A DNA stretch of 64,000 nt from Bacteroidia bacterium. Lineage in GTDB: Bacteria; Bacteroidota; Ignavibacteria; SZUA-365. A program made the position numbers and the translations under genes. Location of the stretch: assembly GCA_027493955.1 (NCBI GenBank), contig JAOSJT010000001.1, positions 883,131 to 947,130 of the forward strand. The letters run 5' to 3'. Below are positions 50,346-59,838 of this stretch, in pieces. Numbering within the stretch: position 1 is the first letter of the stretch; the number at the start of each line of letters is the position of its first letter. The notes beneath the pieces are model-generated. The model was given only the letters and a program-made list of their open reading frames with translations. It searched no databases and was not told where the DNA came from.

Positions 50346-52520
50346 ATGTCGAATCTTTTTCATCGCTTACGCGCCCTCCTCGCAACGCTTGCCATCGCGG
50401 CACTTCTGGGAGGTTGTGGCGCGGGAACGCAGACACTGTCGGATTATGACACCGCGAGAAAGGCGGAGTTAGAGACGATCAAGGCCGGCCGTTTCGACGG
50501 CGGCCGTATGTGGACTTTCGAATATCCACCTCTGGACTACTTTGGTCAGACCTACGGTTTCCGTCCGGATAATGCCTGGATGGAGGACGCAAGGCTTTCT
50601 TCGCTCCGCATGTCCACAGGGTGCTCCGCATCCTTCGTCAGCGCGGATGGACTTGTCATGACCAATCATCACTGCTCTCGCACCGCTTTGGTGGCCATTC
50701 AGAAGGATGGAGAAATCCTGCTCGATTCGGGATTTTTCGCTCCCACGCTTGCCGACGAAAGAAAGGTTCCGAACGTCTATTTCGACCAACTCCTCGAGAT
50801 ACGCGACGTCACAAAGGATATCCATGCTGTCATGGATGCCGCTTCGACGGACAAGGACAGGGTGGCCGCGCGTGATGCAAAAATCAAGGAGATTCAGGCG
50901 GCAGCCGAGGAAGAGACCAAGCTGCGCGCGCAGGTGGTTACCCTATACAACGGCGGCAAATACTCGCTCTACCTGTATCGCCGTTTCAACGATTGCCGCA
51001 TCGTGTTCGCGCCCGAACTGCAGACCGCACACTACGGCGGAGAGCACGACAACTTCACCTATCCGCGTTACAGTCTTGACGTAACCTTTTTCCGTATTTA
51101 CGACGAGGAAGGGAAGCCGTACAAGCCGGAAAATTGGTTCGAGTGGAGTAAAAGCGGCGCGCGTGAGGATGAACTGGTATTCGTGATCGGGAATCCCGGA
51201 AGCACCAACCGCCTGAGCACCACCGAGCAGCTCGAGTATTTCCGCGATGTGCAGTATCCTGCGATCTTCGAATTGATCAACAACCGTATGGATGTGCTTC
51301 TCAACTATTCCGAAATGAATCCGGACAAACGTCAGGAACTGCGTACGGATATTCTGAGCATGTCCAATAGCCAGAAAGCCTACGCAGGGCGTCTGAGCGG
51401 GCTTCGCGACGATGTGCTCATGCAGCGGAGACGGGATTTCGACAAACAGTTCAAATCCGCTGTGATGAGTCGCCCCGAACTCAAAGCGAAATACGGTCAT
51501 GTCTGGGACGAAATTGCCGAAACGCGCCGCAAGCTCCGTTCCATTTCGGGCGACTTGTACGGTCTGCGCATGAACGGTATCGGCGTCGCCGATCACCTCG
51601 CCAAAGCCGGCCAGCTCGTGCGGCTCGCCACGGAACTGCGTAAAAAGGAAGACGAACGTCAGGATCCCTACAAGGGCCAGACGCTTGAACTGACCCGACG
51701 CGCGATGGGGAAACCGGTGTCCGCCGATCCTGCCCTCGAGCGCCTGACACTGGAGCGTCAACTGCATGTGATGATGAAACAGCTTGGGGCGGAAGATCCT
51801 GTTGTCGTCGCGGCCCTGCGCGGACGTGATGCGAAAAGCGCCGCGCAGTCCATGGTCTCCGGCAGCATGCTCTCCGATTCGGTACGTCTCGCGGCCCTCA
51901 TTGCCGGCGCACCCGAGTCCATCATGACATCGGAAGATCCGTTCATTGTGATAGCCCGCATGGCGATGCCCCGGCTCGAAAAGGCGATAGAGATCAATAA
52001 TGGCGTCAGTGCGGCCGATCAGGTGAATCGCACCCTTCTGGGGCGCGCACTTTTTGACGTGTATGGCACTGAGATCCCGCCGGATGCGACCTTCACGTTG
52101 CGTATCGCCGATGGCGTCGTGAAGGGCTACGACTACAACGGTACGAAAGCCCCCGCCTACACGACATTCTACGGCATGTACGACCGGTACAAGAGCTTCC
52201 CGGGTCGACACGACTGGGAGCTTCCCGAACGGTGGAAAACACCTCCCGCGACCATGAATCTTGCGACACCACTGAACTTCGCGTCCACCAACGACATTAT
52301 CGGGGGCAATTCCGGTAGTCCGATGATCAACAAAAACCAGGAAGTCGTCGGTCTGATCTTCGATGGCAATATTGAAAGTCTCCCCGGAGATTTCATCTTC
52401 GCCGAGGACAGAGGCAACCGAACTGTGTCCGTGCATTCCGCCGGCATTATGGAAGCCGTTCGGCATATTTTCAAAGCCGAGCGTGTTGCACGCGAGCTGG
52501 AACTGGGACGAATCCCCTGA
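50346..52520 (+). CDS. S46 dipeptidyl peptidase lipoprotein, DPP7-type, copy 1
   Basis: 724 residues from ATG 50346 (GAGGA six bases upstream). The signal ends in a lipobox, IAALLGGCGAG, so it is membrane-anchored. The S46 catalytic triad is seen: His in VMTNHHC (H108-H109), D245 in RYSLDVTFF, and S656 in IIGGNSGSP. The residue that sets P1 preference is Gly in LIFDGNIESLPG; Gly marks the DPP7 type (hydrophobic P1) and Arg the DPP11 type. It removes dipeptides from peptide N-termini in the periplasm or at the outer membrane, feeding amino-acid use. A close paralogue follows 400 bases downstream. Confidence 0.93.
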   Translation: MSNLFHRLRALLATLAIAALLGGCGAGTQTLSDYDTARKAELETIKAGRFDGGRMWTFEYPPLDYFGQTYGFRPDNAWMEDARLSSLRMSTGCSASFVSADGLVMTNHHCSRTALVAIQKDGEILLDSGFFAPTLADERKVPNVYFDQLLEIRDVTKDIHAVMDAASTDKDRVAARDAKIKEIQAAAEEETKLRAQVVTLYNGGKYSLYLYRRFNDCRIVFAPELQTAHYGGEHDNFTYPRYSLDVTFFRIYDEEGKPYKPENWFEWSKSGAREDELVFVIGNPGSTNRLSTTEQLEYFRDVQYPAIFELINNRMDVLLNYSEMNPDKRQELRTDILSMSNSQKAYAGRLSGLRDDVLMQRRRDFDKQFKSAVMSRPELKAKYGHVWDEIAETRRKLRSISGDLYGLRMNGIGVADHLAKAGQLVRLATELRKKEDERQDPYKGQTLELTRRAMGKPVSADPALERLTLERQLHVMMKQLGAEDPVVVAALRGRDAKSAAQSMVSGSMLSDSVRLAALIAGAPESIMTSEDPFIVIARMAMPRLEKAIEINNGVSAADQVNRTLLGRALFDVYGTEIPPDATFTLRIADGVVKGYDYNGTKAPAYTTFYGMYDRYKSFPGRHDWELPERWKTPPATMNLATPLNFASTNDIIGGNSGSPMINKNQEVVGLIFDGNIESLPGDFIFAEDRGNRTVSVHSAGIMEAVRHIFKAERVARELELGRIP

Positions 52521-52919
52521 TGCAACACGGGGGAGGCGCATGCGTCGCATTGCGATGCAACGCTACCCCGGTTACGTCTCGATAATCCCGGGCTTCAGTT
52601 TTTCTTATCGTGCCCATCCGCCTGTCCCAGGACAGGCGGGTGGGCACGCTTCTTTGTCGCATGCGGCTGATCACCACCCCGGCGTACTCTCGTGAAACGT
52701 GCGCATCGCGGAAAGGCATGGCGCTGACCTGTGTGCTGACGGGCGCCCTTGCGACTGCATCTTTTCCTCGCAACGTCCGTATCATGAGAATTGCTGCTCT
52801 TGCAGCGCCGGAAGCGCTTCACGCTTCTTGTTTCACCCCAGACGATCTTTTTGTAACTTATATATTCCGCTTCTGCGGGACTCTCATCCGTCATTCCTTC
52901 CACTTTTTCAGGATGTCAT
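52521..52919. other. Intergenic gap between the two S46 genes
   Basis: It contains a strong inverted repeat, an 18-bp arm at 52610-52627 (GTGCCCATCCGCCTGTCC) with its partner at 52630-52647 and one mismatch, preceded by a T-rich tract. It may act as a terminator or RNA hairpin. An AT-rich TTTTTGTAACTTATATATTC tract at 52848-52867 is a candidate promoter for the second gene. Confidence 0.5.
52610..52647. repeat. Long inverted repeat downstream of S46 copy 1
   Basis: Arms of 18 bases with a two-base gap and one mismatch. Sequence after it (GCTTCTTTG) is only weakly T-rich, so termination is uncertain. Confidence 0.6.
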
Positions 52920-55085
52920 ATGCGATTACCGGTACAAAAAGGAATCCTGTTGATTCTGGCCGTCACTTTTCTCGTCGGTTGCGGCGGCTCACAGGAACTC
53001 ACACCGTACGAGAAACAGAAACAGGAAGCGCTTTCCAGTATCGAAGCCGGCCGTTTCGACAACGGCCGTATGTGGACCTTCGATTACCCTCCCATGCAGT
53101 ATTTCAGGGAACAGTACAATTTCACCCCCGACCAGCAATGGATGGACGATGTGCGCATGTCCGCCCTCCGCTTCGCGACCTACTGTTCCGCATCCTTTGT
53201 CAGTGAGGATGGTCTGGTCATGACCAACCACCATTGTGGCCGTGAAGCGGTGACTTCCGCGACGCAGCCGGGCGAGGACCTGAGCAAAAATGGTTTCATC
53301 GCGCAGACGCTCGCCGATGAACGCAAGGTGGAGGACCTTTTCGTCGAGCAGCTCGTGGAAATCCGCGACGTCACGGATGTGATCAATGCCGCGATGGATG
53401 CGGTGAGCGGTGACGATAAGAAGCTTGAAGCGCGCGACGCCAAGATGGAGGAACTCGAAGGGAAGATCGCGGAAGAAACAGGCAACCGTGTACAGCTGGT
53501 GACCTTCTTCAACGGGGGCAAATACTCCGCCTATGTGTTCAAGCGTTACGACGATGTGCGACTGGTGTTCTCGCCAGAACTGGCCTTGGGCTTTTTCGGC
53601 GGTGACGACGACAATTTCACCTTCCCGCGCTACACGCTGGATTGCAATTTCTTCCGCGTATATGATGAGAACGGCAAACCACTCAAGACGAAGCACTTCT
53701 ACAAGTGGAGCGCAAACGGGCCGAAGGAAGGGGAACTCGTGTTCACCGTCGGTAATCCGGGCAGCACAAGCCGACTCAGCACGACGGCACAGCTGGAGTT
53801 CAACCGCGACATTCAGTTCCCCTGGATATCCGGTCTCCTCGACGACTATGTAGACGTGTTGAAAACCTACATCGCGCAGCGTCCCGAGAAGAAGGACGAA
53901 ATGATCAATCAGGTGTTCAGCATGGCTAACGGGCAAAAGGCCTACAAGGGGCAGCTCGAAGGTCTCCGCAATGACGTGCTGATGCAGCGCCGCAAGGACT
54001 TTGACGCGAAATTCCGGGCCAATGTCGAAAAAAATCCGACACTCAAGGCTAAATACGGACATCTCTGGAACGAGATTGCCGCGAACCGCGAAAAGGTCCG
54101 CGCCGTCGCGCCTGACTTGCTCGGCCTGCGTTTCGAGGTACTGGGAGCCCCCGAGTTTCTGGGACAATCGTTGAGCCTTGTGCGTCTGCTCGACGAGCTG
54201 GACAAGCCCGAAGCCGACCGCGGCAAGAATTACAAGGGCGATGCGCTGAAACTCACCATGCGCGCACTCGGTAAGCGTAAGACGCCCGACATGCTGATGG
54301 AAAAACTTACCCTCACGAAAAAGCTGGCCGGTATGCAGCGCTGGCTGGGGAAGGATGATCCGCTCGTGCAATATGCGTTGAAGGGGCAAACACCCGAGCA
54401 GGCCGCCGAGCGTCTTCTTCGCGAGTCCGTGCTCGCGGATTCTGTCCGCTTTGCTGCTTTCGCGGAAGGCATGCCGGAGTCAATCCGCAACTCCGATGAT
54501 CCCTTCATCGTGATCGCGCGTATGGCCTCACCGCGCCGCGCGACGGCGCAAAAAGTATCCGCTGAAGTGAGTGCCCAGGACGAAGTGAACAACGCCTTGC
54601 TCGGTCGCGCCTTGTTCGAGATTTACGGCACCTCCATCCCGCCGGATGCGACGTTCACGCTGCGCATTTCCGACGGCGTTGTGGAGGGCTACGAATACAA
54701 TGGCACAAAGGCGCCGGCGTTCACGACCTATTACGGTATGTATGACCGGCATTACTCCTTCCCGACCGACGAGCAGTGGGCGCTGCCCGAACGCTGGAAA
54801 AAACCCTCCCCGGAATTCAACCTCAACACACCGCTGAATTTTGTGTCCACCAACGACATCATCGGCGGCAATTCCGGCAGTCCGCTCATCAACCGGAACA
54901 AGGAAGTCGTCGGTCTTGCATTCGATGGCAACATCGAAAGTCTGCCCGGTGAATTCATTTTCGCACCAGAACTCGGTAACCGTACCGTCAGCGTGCACTC
55001 GGCCGGAATGATCGAGGCGATTCACCACATCTATAAACTTGAACGTCTCTCCAACGAATTGCGCCAGGGCCGCATCGCGAACTGA
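52920..55085 (+). CDS. S46 dipeptidyl peptidase lipoprotein, DPP7-type, copy 2
   Basis: 721 residues. Lipobox AVTFLVGCGGSQ. Catalytic residues are the His pair in VMTNHHC (104-105), D241 in RYTLDCNFF and S652 in IIGGNSGSP; the P1-determining residue is again Gly (LAFDGNIESLPG). It shares long blocks with the first copy, for example SIEAGRFDNGRMWTFDYPP with AIKAGRFDGGRMWTFEYPP-type sequence, GNPGSTSRLSTTAQLE and SIPPDATFTLRISDGVVEGY, so the two arose by tandem duplication. Differences cluster between the catalytic Asp and Ser in the helical domain. It has its own upstream region and a terminator at 55108-55133. Confidence 0.93.
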   Translation: MRLPVQKGILLILAVTFLVGCGGSQELTPYEKQKQEALSSIEAGRFDNGRMWTFDYPPMQYFREQYNFTPDQQWMDDVRMSALRFATYCSASFVSEDGLVMTNHHCGREAVTSATQPGEDLSKNGFIAQTLADERKVEDLFVEQLVEIRDVTDVINAAMDAVSGDDKKLEARDAKMEELEGKIAEETGNRVQLVTFFNGGKYSAYVFKRYDDVRLVFSPELALGFFGGDDDNFTFPRYTLDCNFFRVYDENGKPLKTKHFYKWSANGPKEGELVFTVGNPGSTSRLSTTAQLEFNRDIQFPWISGLLDDYVDVLKTYIAQRPEKKDEMINQVFSMANGQKAYKGQLEGLRNDVLMQRRKDFDAKFRANVEKNPTLKAKYGHLWNEIAANREKVRAVAPDLLGLRFEVLGAPEFLGQSLSLVRLLDELDKPEADRGKNYKGDALKLTMRALGKRKTPDMLMEKLTLTKKLAGMQRWLGKDDPLVQYALKGQTPEQAAERLLRESVLADSVRFAAFAEGMPESIRNSDDPFIVIARMASPRRATAQKVSAEVSAQDEVNNALLGRALFEIYGTSIPPDATFTLRISDGVVEGYEYNGTKAPAFTTYYGMYDRHYSFPTDEQWALPERWKKPSPEFNLNTPLNFVSTNDIIGGNSGSPLINRNKEVVGLAFDGNIESLPGEFIFAPELGNRTVSVHSAGMIEAIHHIYKLERLSNELRQGRIAN

Positions 55086-55107
55086 CGTTTCTCCCTCGCA
55101 TGATGAT

Positions 55108-55133
55108 ACAGGGCCACCCGCGGGTGGCCCTGT
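55108..55133. terminator. Hairpin terminator after S46 copy 2
   Basis: Stem ACAGGGCCACCC/GGGTGGCCCTGT (55108-55119 with 55122-55133), followed by GTCGTTCTG; the T-run is weak. Confidence 0.6.
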
Positions 55134-55338
55134 GTCGTTCTGAATGCGATCAGAGAGAAGAGGGAAGAACACGCCATCACTGCCGGCGAGATTCATTGCA
55201 TGGGCATATCCTTCCAGAAATCCGTGGTTCGTGCCAACGCCATTCGTGCGTTCTGGTGGAATCCGCTTCGGCACAGGGAAGTGGAAAGTGTCCGTCGCAC
55301 CGAGCTGCGCATCGCACGGCCGTGCCCTCTGCCCTCAG

Positions 55339-58095
55339 CTATTTTATCAGCATCATAGACTTTGTGCTGCGTCCGCCGTCAAATTCGAGATGATAGAAGT
55401 ACGCACCACCCGGCAGCGAAGAGGCGTCGAAGTGCTCGATATGCGTGCCTGCGTGCTGCGTTCCTTCATACAGTGTGCGTCTCAGCGATCCCCGAACATC
55501 GGTCACGTACAAACGGATGAGACCGGAATGGGGAAGCTCATAGCGAATGGTCGTTCGCGGGTTGAACGGGTTCGGATAATTCTGGCTGAGAGTGAAGGCA
55601 TCGCTCTGCGCACGGAAATCCACACGGAGTTCTGACGAGTATTCGATACTTCCGTCGTAACGGGACTGCTTGAGACGGTAGAGCGCCGATGCGGTGGTGG
55701 CGGGTATGCTCCGGTCGTTGAAACTGTACTGCCGAACGGCGAGAGAAGGTTCGGCTTCGACGTAGGAGATTTCATTCCATGCACCATCGTCGAGCGCCCG
55801 TTCGATTGCGAAACCGCGAATAGCGGCGGTGCTTCCTGTTCGCCAGGAGAGATCCACTCCCGAAGCGGCTCGGGCGGCGCTGAACGCGACCAATTCCACA
55901 CTGGTCGTGACCGTCAGTCCATATATGCTGCGGCCATGTGTCGCAGCCATCAGCTGACCGCTGACGGGATGCAATTCGAGGTCCACAACGACGACTTTGG
56001 GCATGCCCTCGCCGAGTATTTGCCAGGTCTCGCCTCCATCGGTGGTGGCGTACACACCGAAGTCCGTGCCCACGTACAGCTCGTTCGCGTTATGCGGATT
56101 GATTTCGAGCGCGTTTGTGGGAATGGCGGGAAGGTTGCCGGAAATGCTGCTCCATGTGGTACCGCCGTCCGTGCTCTTGAACACGCTCTCGCGCACGTAC
56201 CCTGAAAACGACGCGTAATATGTGCTGTCGCTGACCGGATCGAAAATGATGTCTGTGACATTTCGACTGGGGGTACCGGTTGATATGCGCGTCCAGTCCA
56301 CACCGCTATTGGTGGATTTGTAAATCTTACCGTCGGTGTATCCCACGAGCATTATCTCCGGGCGCTTCGGGGAAATCGCAATGTAATTGATCGCCCGCGA
56401 GCTGTCCATCGTACCATGGAAGGCAAACCAGCTCTCCGCTCTGTTCGTGCTTTTGTACAACTGCTTGTTCGTGCAGGTGAACAGGACGGTCGGATTGGTG
56501 GGGTGGATGGCGACGGGGGTGACCCAGGGACCGGACCCGAAAAGTCCCTTGTTCGCTCCGACCCAATTCTTTCCGCCATTGGTAGAACGCAGATGCGATC
56601 CGTTCTGATACTCCGCGTAACGGTAATTGAGATCGGAATAGTCGAACACACAATACCCGCCGTCACCGCCCGTAGAATGCACCCAGATCTCATTCCCTTC
56701 ATGGCGTGTATTCGAGCCGTTATCCTGCGTCCCACCCATCATCAGGGTCGGATCCTGTGCCGCGATGCCGAGCTCGTAGAATTGCGTGATCGGGAGGTTC
56801 GCATTGAGACTGCTGAAGGTGATACCGCCGTTGCCCGACACATACATACCCCCGTCGTTGCCCAGGTAGCAGACATCCGGAGCGGTGGGGGAGAATTCAA
56901 TGGCATGCTGATCCACATGCACCCCGCCGCGCGGGGAAAAGGTTTTACAGCCGTCCAAACTGAGGTACAGGCCGACACCGCCCACCAACACTTTGTCGGG
57001 GTCGGTTGGATGCACACCGATTTCGCAATTGTACCAGCCGTACGTGCTGAAGAAATTCGTGGGATTTACCACCGGTGTGGTGCGTGCCCAGGTGTCGCCG
57101 CCGTCGGTGGATTTCACCATTGCGTAAGTTTTATTGGCGTTCGGACCTTTCGCATGGACCAGCACCGCATAAATGATGTTGGGTTGCGTCAGGCAAAGGT
57201 CCAGTGCAAGCCGACCTATGCTGTCGCGGGCGACGACACCGAGATTCAATTCGTCCCAGGTTGCCCCGCTGTTGGTGGACTTCAGCACTCCCTGGCCCTG
57301 GACGCCGGCATACAGGATGGAATCGATGGTCGGATGAGAAACGAGATCATGTGCCATACCCTGTTTGGTCTGTTTCCAGGTTCTGCCCGAATCCAGAGAC
57401 TGATACAGGCCTTGCCGCGATGCAGCGTTGATGATATTGCTATTCGTTTTGTGGACACGAATCGCACCGATATTTTTCATGGCGCTGCCACCGATCACCT
57501 CCCACGTCGTCCCCGCGTCGGTGGAACGCACGACGCCGACACCGGGATATGAATCCGCACTACCGTTTGCCTCGCCCGTACCGAGGTACACGATGTCGGG
57601 GTTGTTGGGATCGATATCAATGGATCCGGTAGCCATGGTGGGTAAATCATCGGACACAGGCACGAAACTTGCCGAAAGACTCGTACCGTTGACGGATTTC
57701 CACACGCCGCCGTCCGCCGCCGTGAAGTACACGATGTCGGGATTCGTTGGATGAATTGCTATACCGGTAATGCGGCCGCCAATGTTCACGGGGCCGAGTT
57801 GCACCCAGGTTCCGGAAGATATCGCGCCGTTCTTTCCCATGCGCACCCGCGGTTTGAACAACGACATGTGCCGCGTCTCACGCCAGGCTTGCTCCCGAAC
57901 GCCTTCCGGAATGGATCCGTCGGGATCGAGGCGTTGATCACGGAACCAGCGGAATCGCTCCTGTATCCAGCGCTCACTGTCGCGATGAAGACTGAGCTGC
58001 TCGGGTGGCTCAACAGTCAGGAGCGGCGAATAATTTTGCGAATAGGCAAACTGCGTCGTTAGGAGCAGTGCGAGAAGAATGAAACAATATTTCAT
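55339..58095 (-). CDS. T9SS surface protein with sortilin/BNR-type propeller
   Basis: 918 residues from the ATG at 58095, where the signal peptide begins (MKYCFILLALLLTTQFAYSQ); no Shine-Dalgarno sequence is visible. Residues about 95-740 are rich in BNR/Asp-box motifs of a sortilin/VPS10-like propeller: STDAGTTWEVIG, SLDSGRTWKQT, STNSGATWDEL, STDGGDTWAR, STNGGKNWVG, STDGGTTWSSI and TTDGGETWQIL. The inter-repeat parts have the pattern HPTNPDIVYFTAADGGVWKS. The end is a T9SS domain (LSQNYPNPFNPRTTIRYELP, LRRTLYEGTQHAG, SLPGGAYFYHLEFDGG). BNR propellers bind or hydrolyse glycans; no sialidase Arg triad is clear, so binding or adhesion is more likely. Confidence 0.85.
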   Translation of the reverse strand: MKYCFILLALLLTTQFAYSQNYSPLLTVEPPEQLSLHRDSERWIQERFRWFRDQRLDPDGSIPEGVREQAWRETRHMSLFKPRVRMGKNGAISSGTWVQLGPVNIGGRITGIAIHPTNPDIVYFTAADGGVWKSVNGTSLSASFVPVSDDLPTMATGSIDIDPNNPDIVYLGTGEANGSADSYPGVGVVRSTDAGTTWEVIGGSAMKNIGAIRVHKTNSNIINAASRQGLYQSLDSGRTWKQTKQGMAHDLVSHPTIDSILYAGVQGQGVLKSTNSGATWDELNLGVVARDSIGRLALDLCLTQPNIIYAVLVHAKGPNANKTYAMVKSTDGGDTWARTTPVVNPTNFFSTYGWYNCEIGVHPTDPDKVLVGGVGLYLSLDGCKTFSPRGGVHVDQHAIEFSPTAPDVCYLGNDGGMYVSGNGGITFSSLNANLPITQFYELGIAAQDPTLMMGGTQDNGSNTRHEGNEIWVHSTGGDGGYCVFDYSDLNYRYAEYQNGSHLRSTNGGKNWVGANKGLFGSGPWVTPVAIHPTNPTVLFTCTNKQLYKSTNRAESWFAFHGTMDSSRAINYIAISPKRPEIMLVGYTDGKIYKSTNSGVDWTRISTGTPSRNVTDIIFDPVSDSTYYASFSGYVRESVFKSTDGGTTWSSISGNLPAIPTNALEINPHNANELYVGTDFGVYATTDGGETWQILGEGMPKVVVVDLELHPVSGQLMAATHGRSIYGLTVTTSVELVAFSAARAASGVDLSWRTGSTAAIRGFAIERALDDGAWNEISYVEAEPSLAVRQYSFNDRSIPATTASALYRLKQSRYDGSIEYSSELRVDFRAQSDAFTLSQNYPNPFNPRTTIRYELPHSGLIRLYVTDVRGSLRRTLYEGTQHAGTHIEHFDASSLPGGAYFYHLEFDGGRSTKSMMLIK

Positions 58096-58401
58096 GTTGG
58101 AGGGGGAAAGTGGGACAAGTGGCTGTGATGTGAAGCGTCGAGATTTCACAACACGTTTATACAATTTCTCACTTCGGACGCAGCGACGCAAGGAAAATCG
58201 GAGCCGCCTGTCGCGTGAGGAGAAAGCAGTCTTTCGCAGGAGGGTTGTCTGTCAGGATTTCAGGGAAAGGACATGAAATCAGCAGTTGGCCGTGTGCAAC
58301 GAGGTTTGTGCATCGCACAACCGAAGCTGTCCTGCGGCTTCTTTCGCCGTGAGGACCGGGCCTGAACTGAGTTTTTCGAAAGGACCTGGATTCGGAGCCG
58401 G
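58096..58401. other. Gap between the two reverse T9SS genes
   Basis: No gene. No clear terminator for the esterase gene and no clear promoter for the propeller gene can be named. Confidence 0.5.
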
Positions 58402-59838
58402 TCAGTGCAGATGGATTGTACGCATGTTGCTGTGGCCATCAACGGTGACGCGAAGGAAGTACGTCCCTCTGGGCAGAGCGCTTGTTTCCACAGTCAACGT
58501 GTGCGAGCCGGCCTGCAGAGCGCCGTCATGGACTCTTCGGACGACACGCCCAAGCGTATCATGGAGCGTCGCAACCACGCTGTCGTATGCAGGCAACCGG
58601 ACGTCGAAACTCAGGTGATCGCGGGCGGGATTGGGTCGTGCGGCGGATATCTCGAATCCGAAAGACCGGGGCGAGGGGGAGTCGCCGGAATGCAGAAGCC
58701 ATGCAAAAAACCACACCAGAGCATCGTCAATATGCGCCCGCCAGTTGCCCCAGCTGTGGCCCTCAAAGAATTCCTGATACAGAAGTTCATACTGCGTGTG
58801 CTGCAGCTGCGCGGCGAAGCTGCGGACGAGAGGGATGAGCACGGGAATGTCGTACACTCCGAGATCGAGGTAGAGCTTCAATGGCAAGAGCGGCTGCTGA
58901 TTGAATCTGTCGGAGATTGCCGGAATGATATTGCTGGACTGCGCGGCGACATTGCCGAACACGTGCGGATACCGCATGGCGATGTACAGACCGATATTCC
59001 CGCCGTTCGATGCGCCGATCATCGCTCGCGCACCCGCATCCTTGCGTATGCGATATCGCGCCTCGAGAACGGGTAACAACTCCTGTACGATGAAGCGGCT
59101 GAATGCGTCCATTGCGCTGCCGGCATACTCTTCGGTGCGCCGCACGGGAGGAACGAACACCGCGATGACGGGCGGAATGCGACCTTCGTGAATCAGATTG
59201 TCGAGAATGGTCGGCACAGCAGCAAGCCGGATGTAATCGGGACCGTCATGCACGAGAAGCAGCGGGTACGCGTGAGAACTTCCCTGATATCCCTCGGGGA
59301 GATACACCGTGACCTGTCGTTGATTCCCCAACTCAACACTCGTTATTGTGGTGTCGATAAGCCGTCCCCGAGGGATTCCCGCCTGTTGCAGGACCTCACG
59401 GGGTTCTTCGTAGAGCGACATGCGCAGTTCGGAATTCGGACCGAAACCTCCCGCAATAGTCCGTGGATTCCGCGGATCCAGTATCCACGCTTTGTCCGCG
59501 ACAATTTTGTAATCGATGCGGGCGCTCGGATTGAATACTTCGGAACGATACCAGAGATCGGTATGCGCGATACGAACGAGCGGGGAGCGGGTGTCACTCC
59601 AGTTGTTGTGATCACCCGCGATGGAAACATCGAGTGCCTGTCCCTTGAAGAGGAAGTAACACAGCGAATCCTTTTCGATAAACGGCGTGTGGCTGAGTGT
59701 CGTGAGAAAGCTGTCCGCCATGAACTGCCGCCGGTATTCCGGCGCGGACTGCACACGTGACAAAAACAGTGAAAAGTCCTGTGCAACCGCTGACGCTCCC
59801 AGAGCGCACAGCACGAATATGTAAACGAGTTTCCTCAT
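58402..59838 (-). CDS. T9SS-exported esterase (Fes/EsteraseD-like alpha/beta hydrolase)
   Basis: 478 residues from the ATG at 59838 (signal peptide MRKLVYIFVLCALGASAVAQ). An N-terminal early-set Ig domain resembling CBM48 (FKGQALDVSIAGDHNNWSDTRSPLVRIAHTDLWYRSEVF) precedes an esterase: RQVTVYLPEGYQGSSHAYPLLLVHDGPDYI, nucleophile in MIGASNGGNIGLYIAMRYPHVFG (G-A-S-N-G), a possible acid near LDLGVYD, and the catalytic His in EFFEGHSWGNW. The C-terminus is a T9SS sorting domain of the short RPNPARDHLSF form with LGRVVRRVHDG and LPRGTYFLRV. Relatives act on siderophores, feruloyl or acetyl esters. Four-base overlap with the AlkD-like gene upstream. Confidence 0.85.
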   Translation of the reverse strand: MRKLVYIFVLCALGASAVAQDFSLFLSRVQSAPEYRRQFMADSFLTTLSHTPFIEKDSLCYFLFKGQALDVSIAGDHNNWSDTRSPLVRIAHTDLWYRSEVFNPSARIDYKIVADKAWILDPRNPRTIAGGFGPNSELRMSLYEEPREVLQQAGIPRGRLIDTTITSVELGNQRQVTVYLPEGYQGSSHAYPLLLVHDGPDYIRLAAVPTILDNLIHEGRIPPVIAVFVPPVRRTEEYAGSAMDAFSRFIVQELLPVLEARYRIRKDAGARAMIGASNGGNIGLYIAMRYPHVFGNVAAQSSNIIPAISDRFNQQPLLPLKLYLDLGVYDIPVLIPLVRSFAAQLQHTQYELLYQEFFEGHSWGNWRAHIDDALVWFFAWLLHSGDSPSPRSFGFEISAARPNPARDHLSFDVRLPAYDSVVATLHDTLGRVVRRVHDGALQAGSHTLTVETSALPRGTYFLRVTVDGHSNMRTIHLH

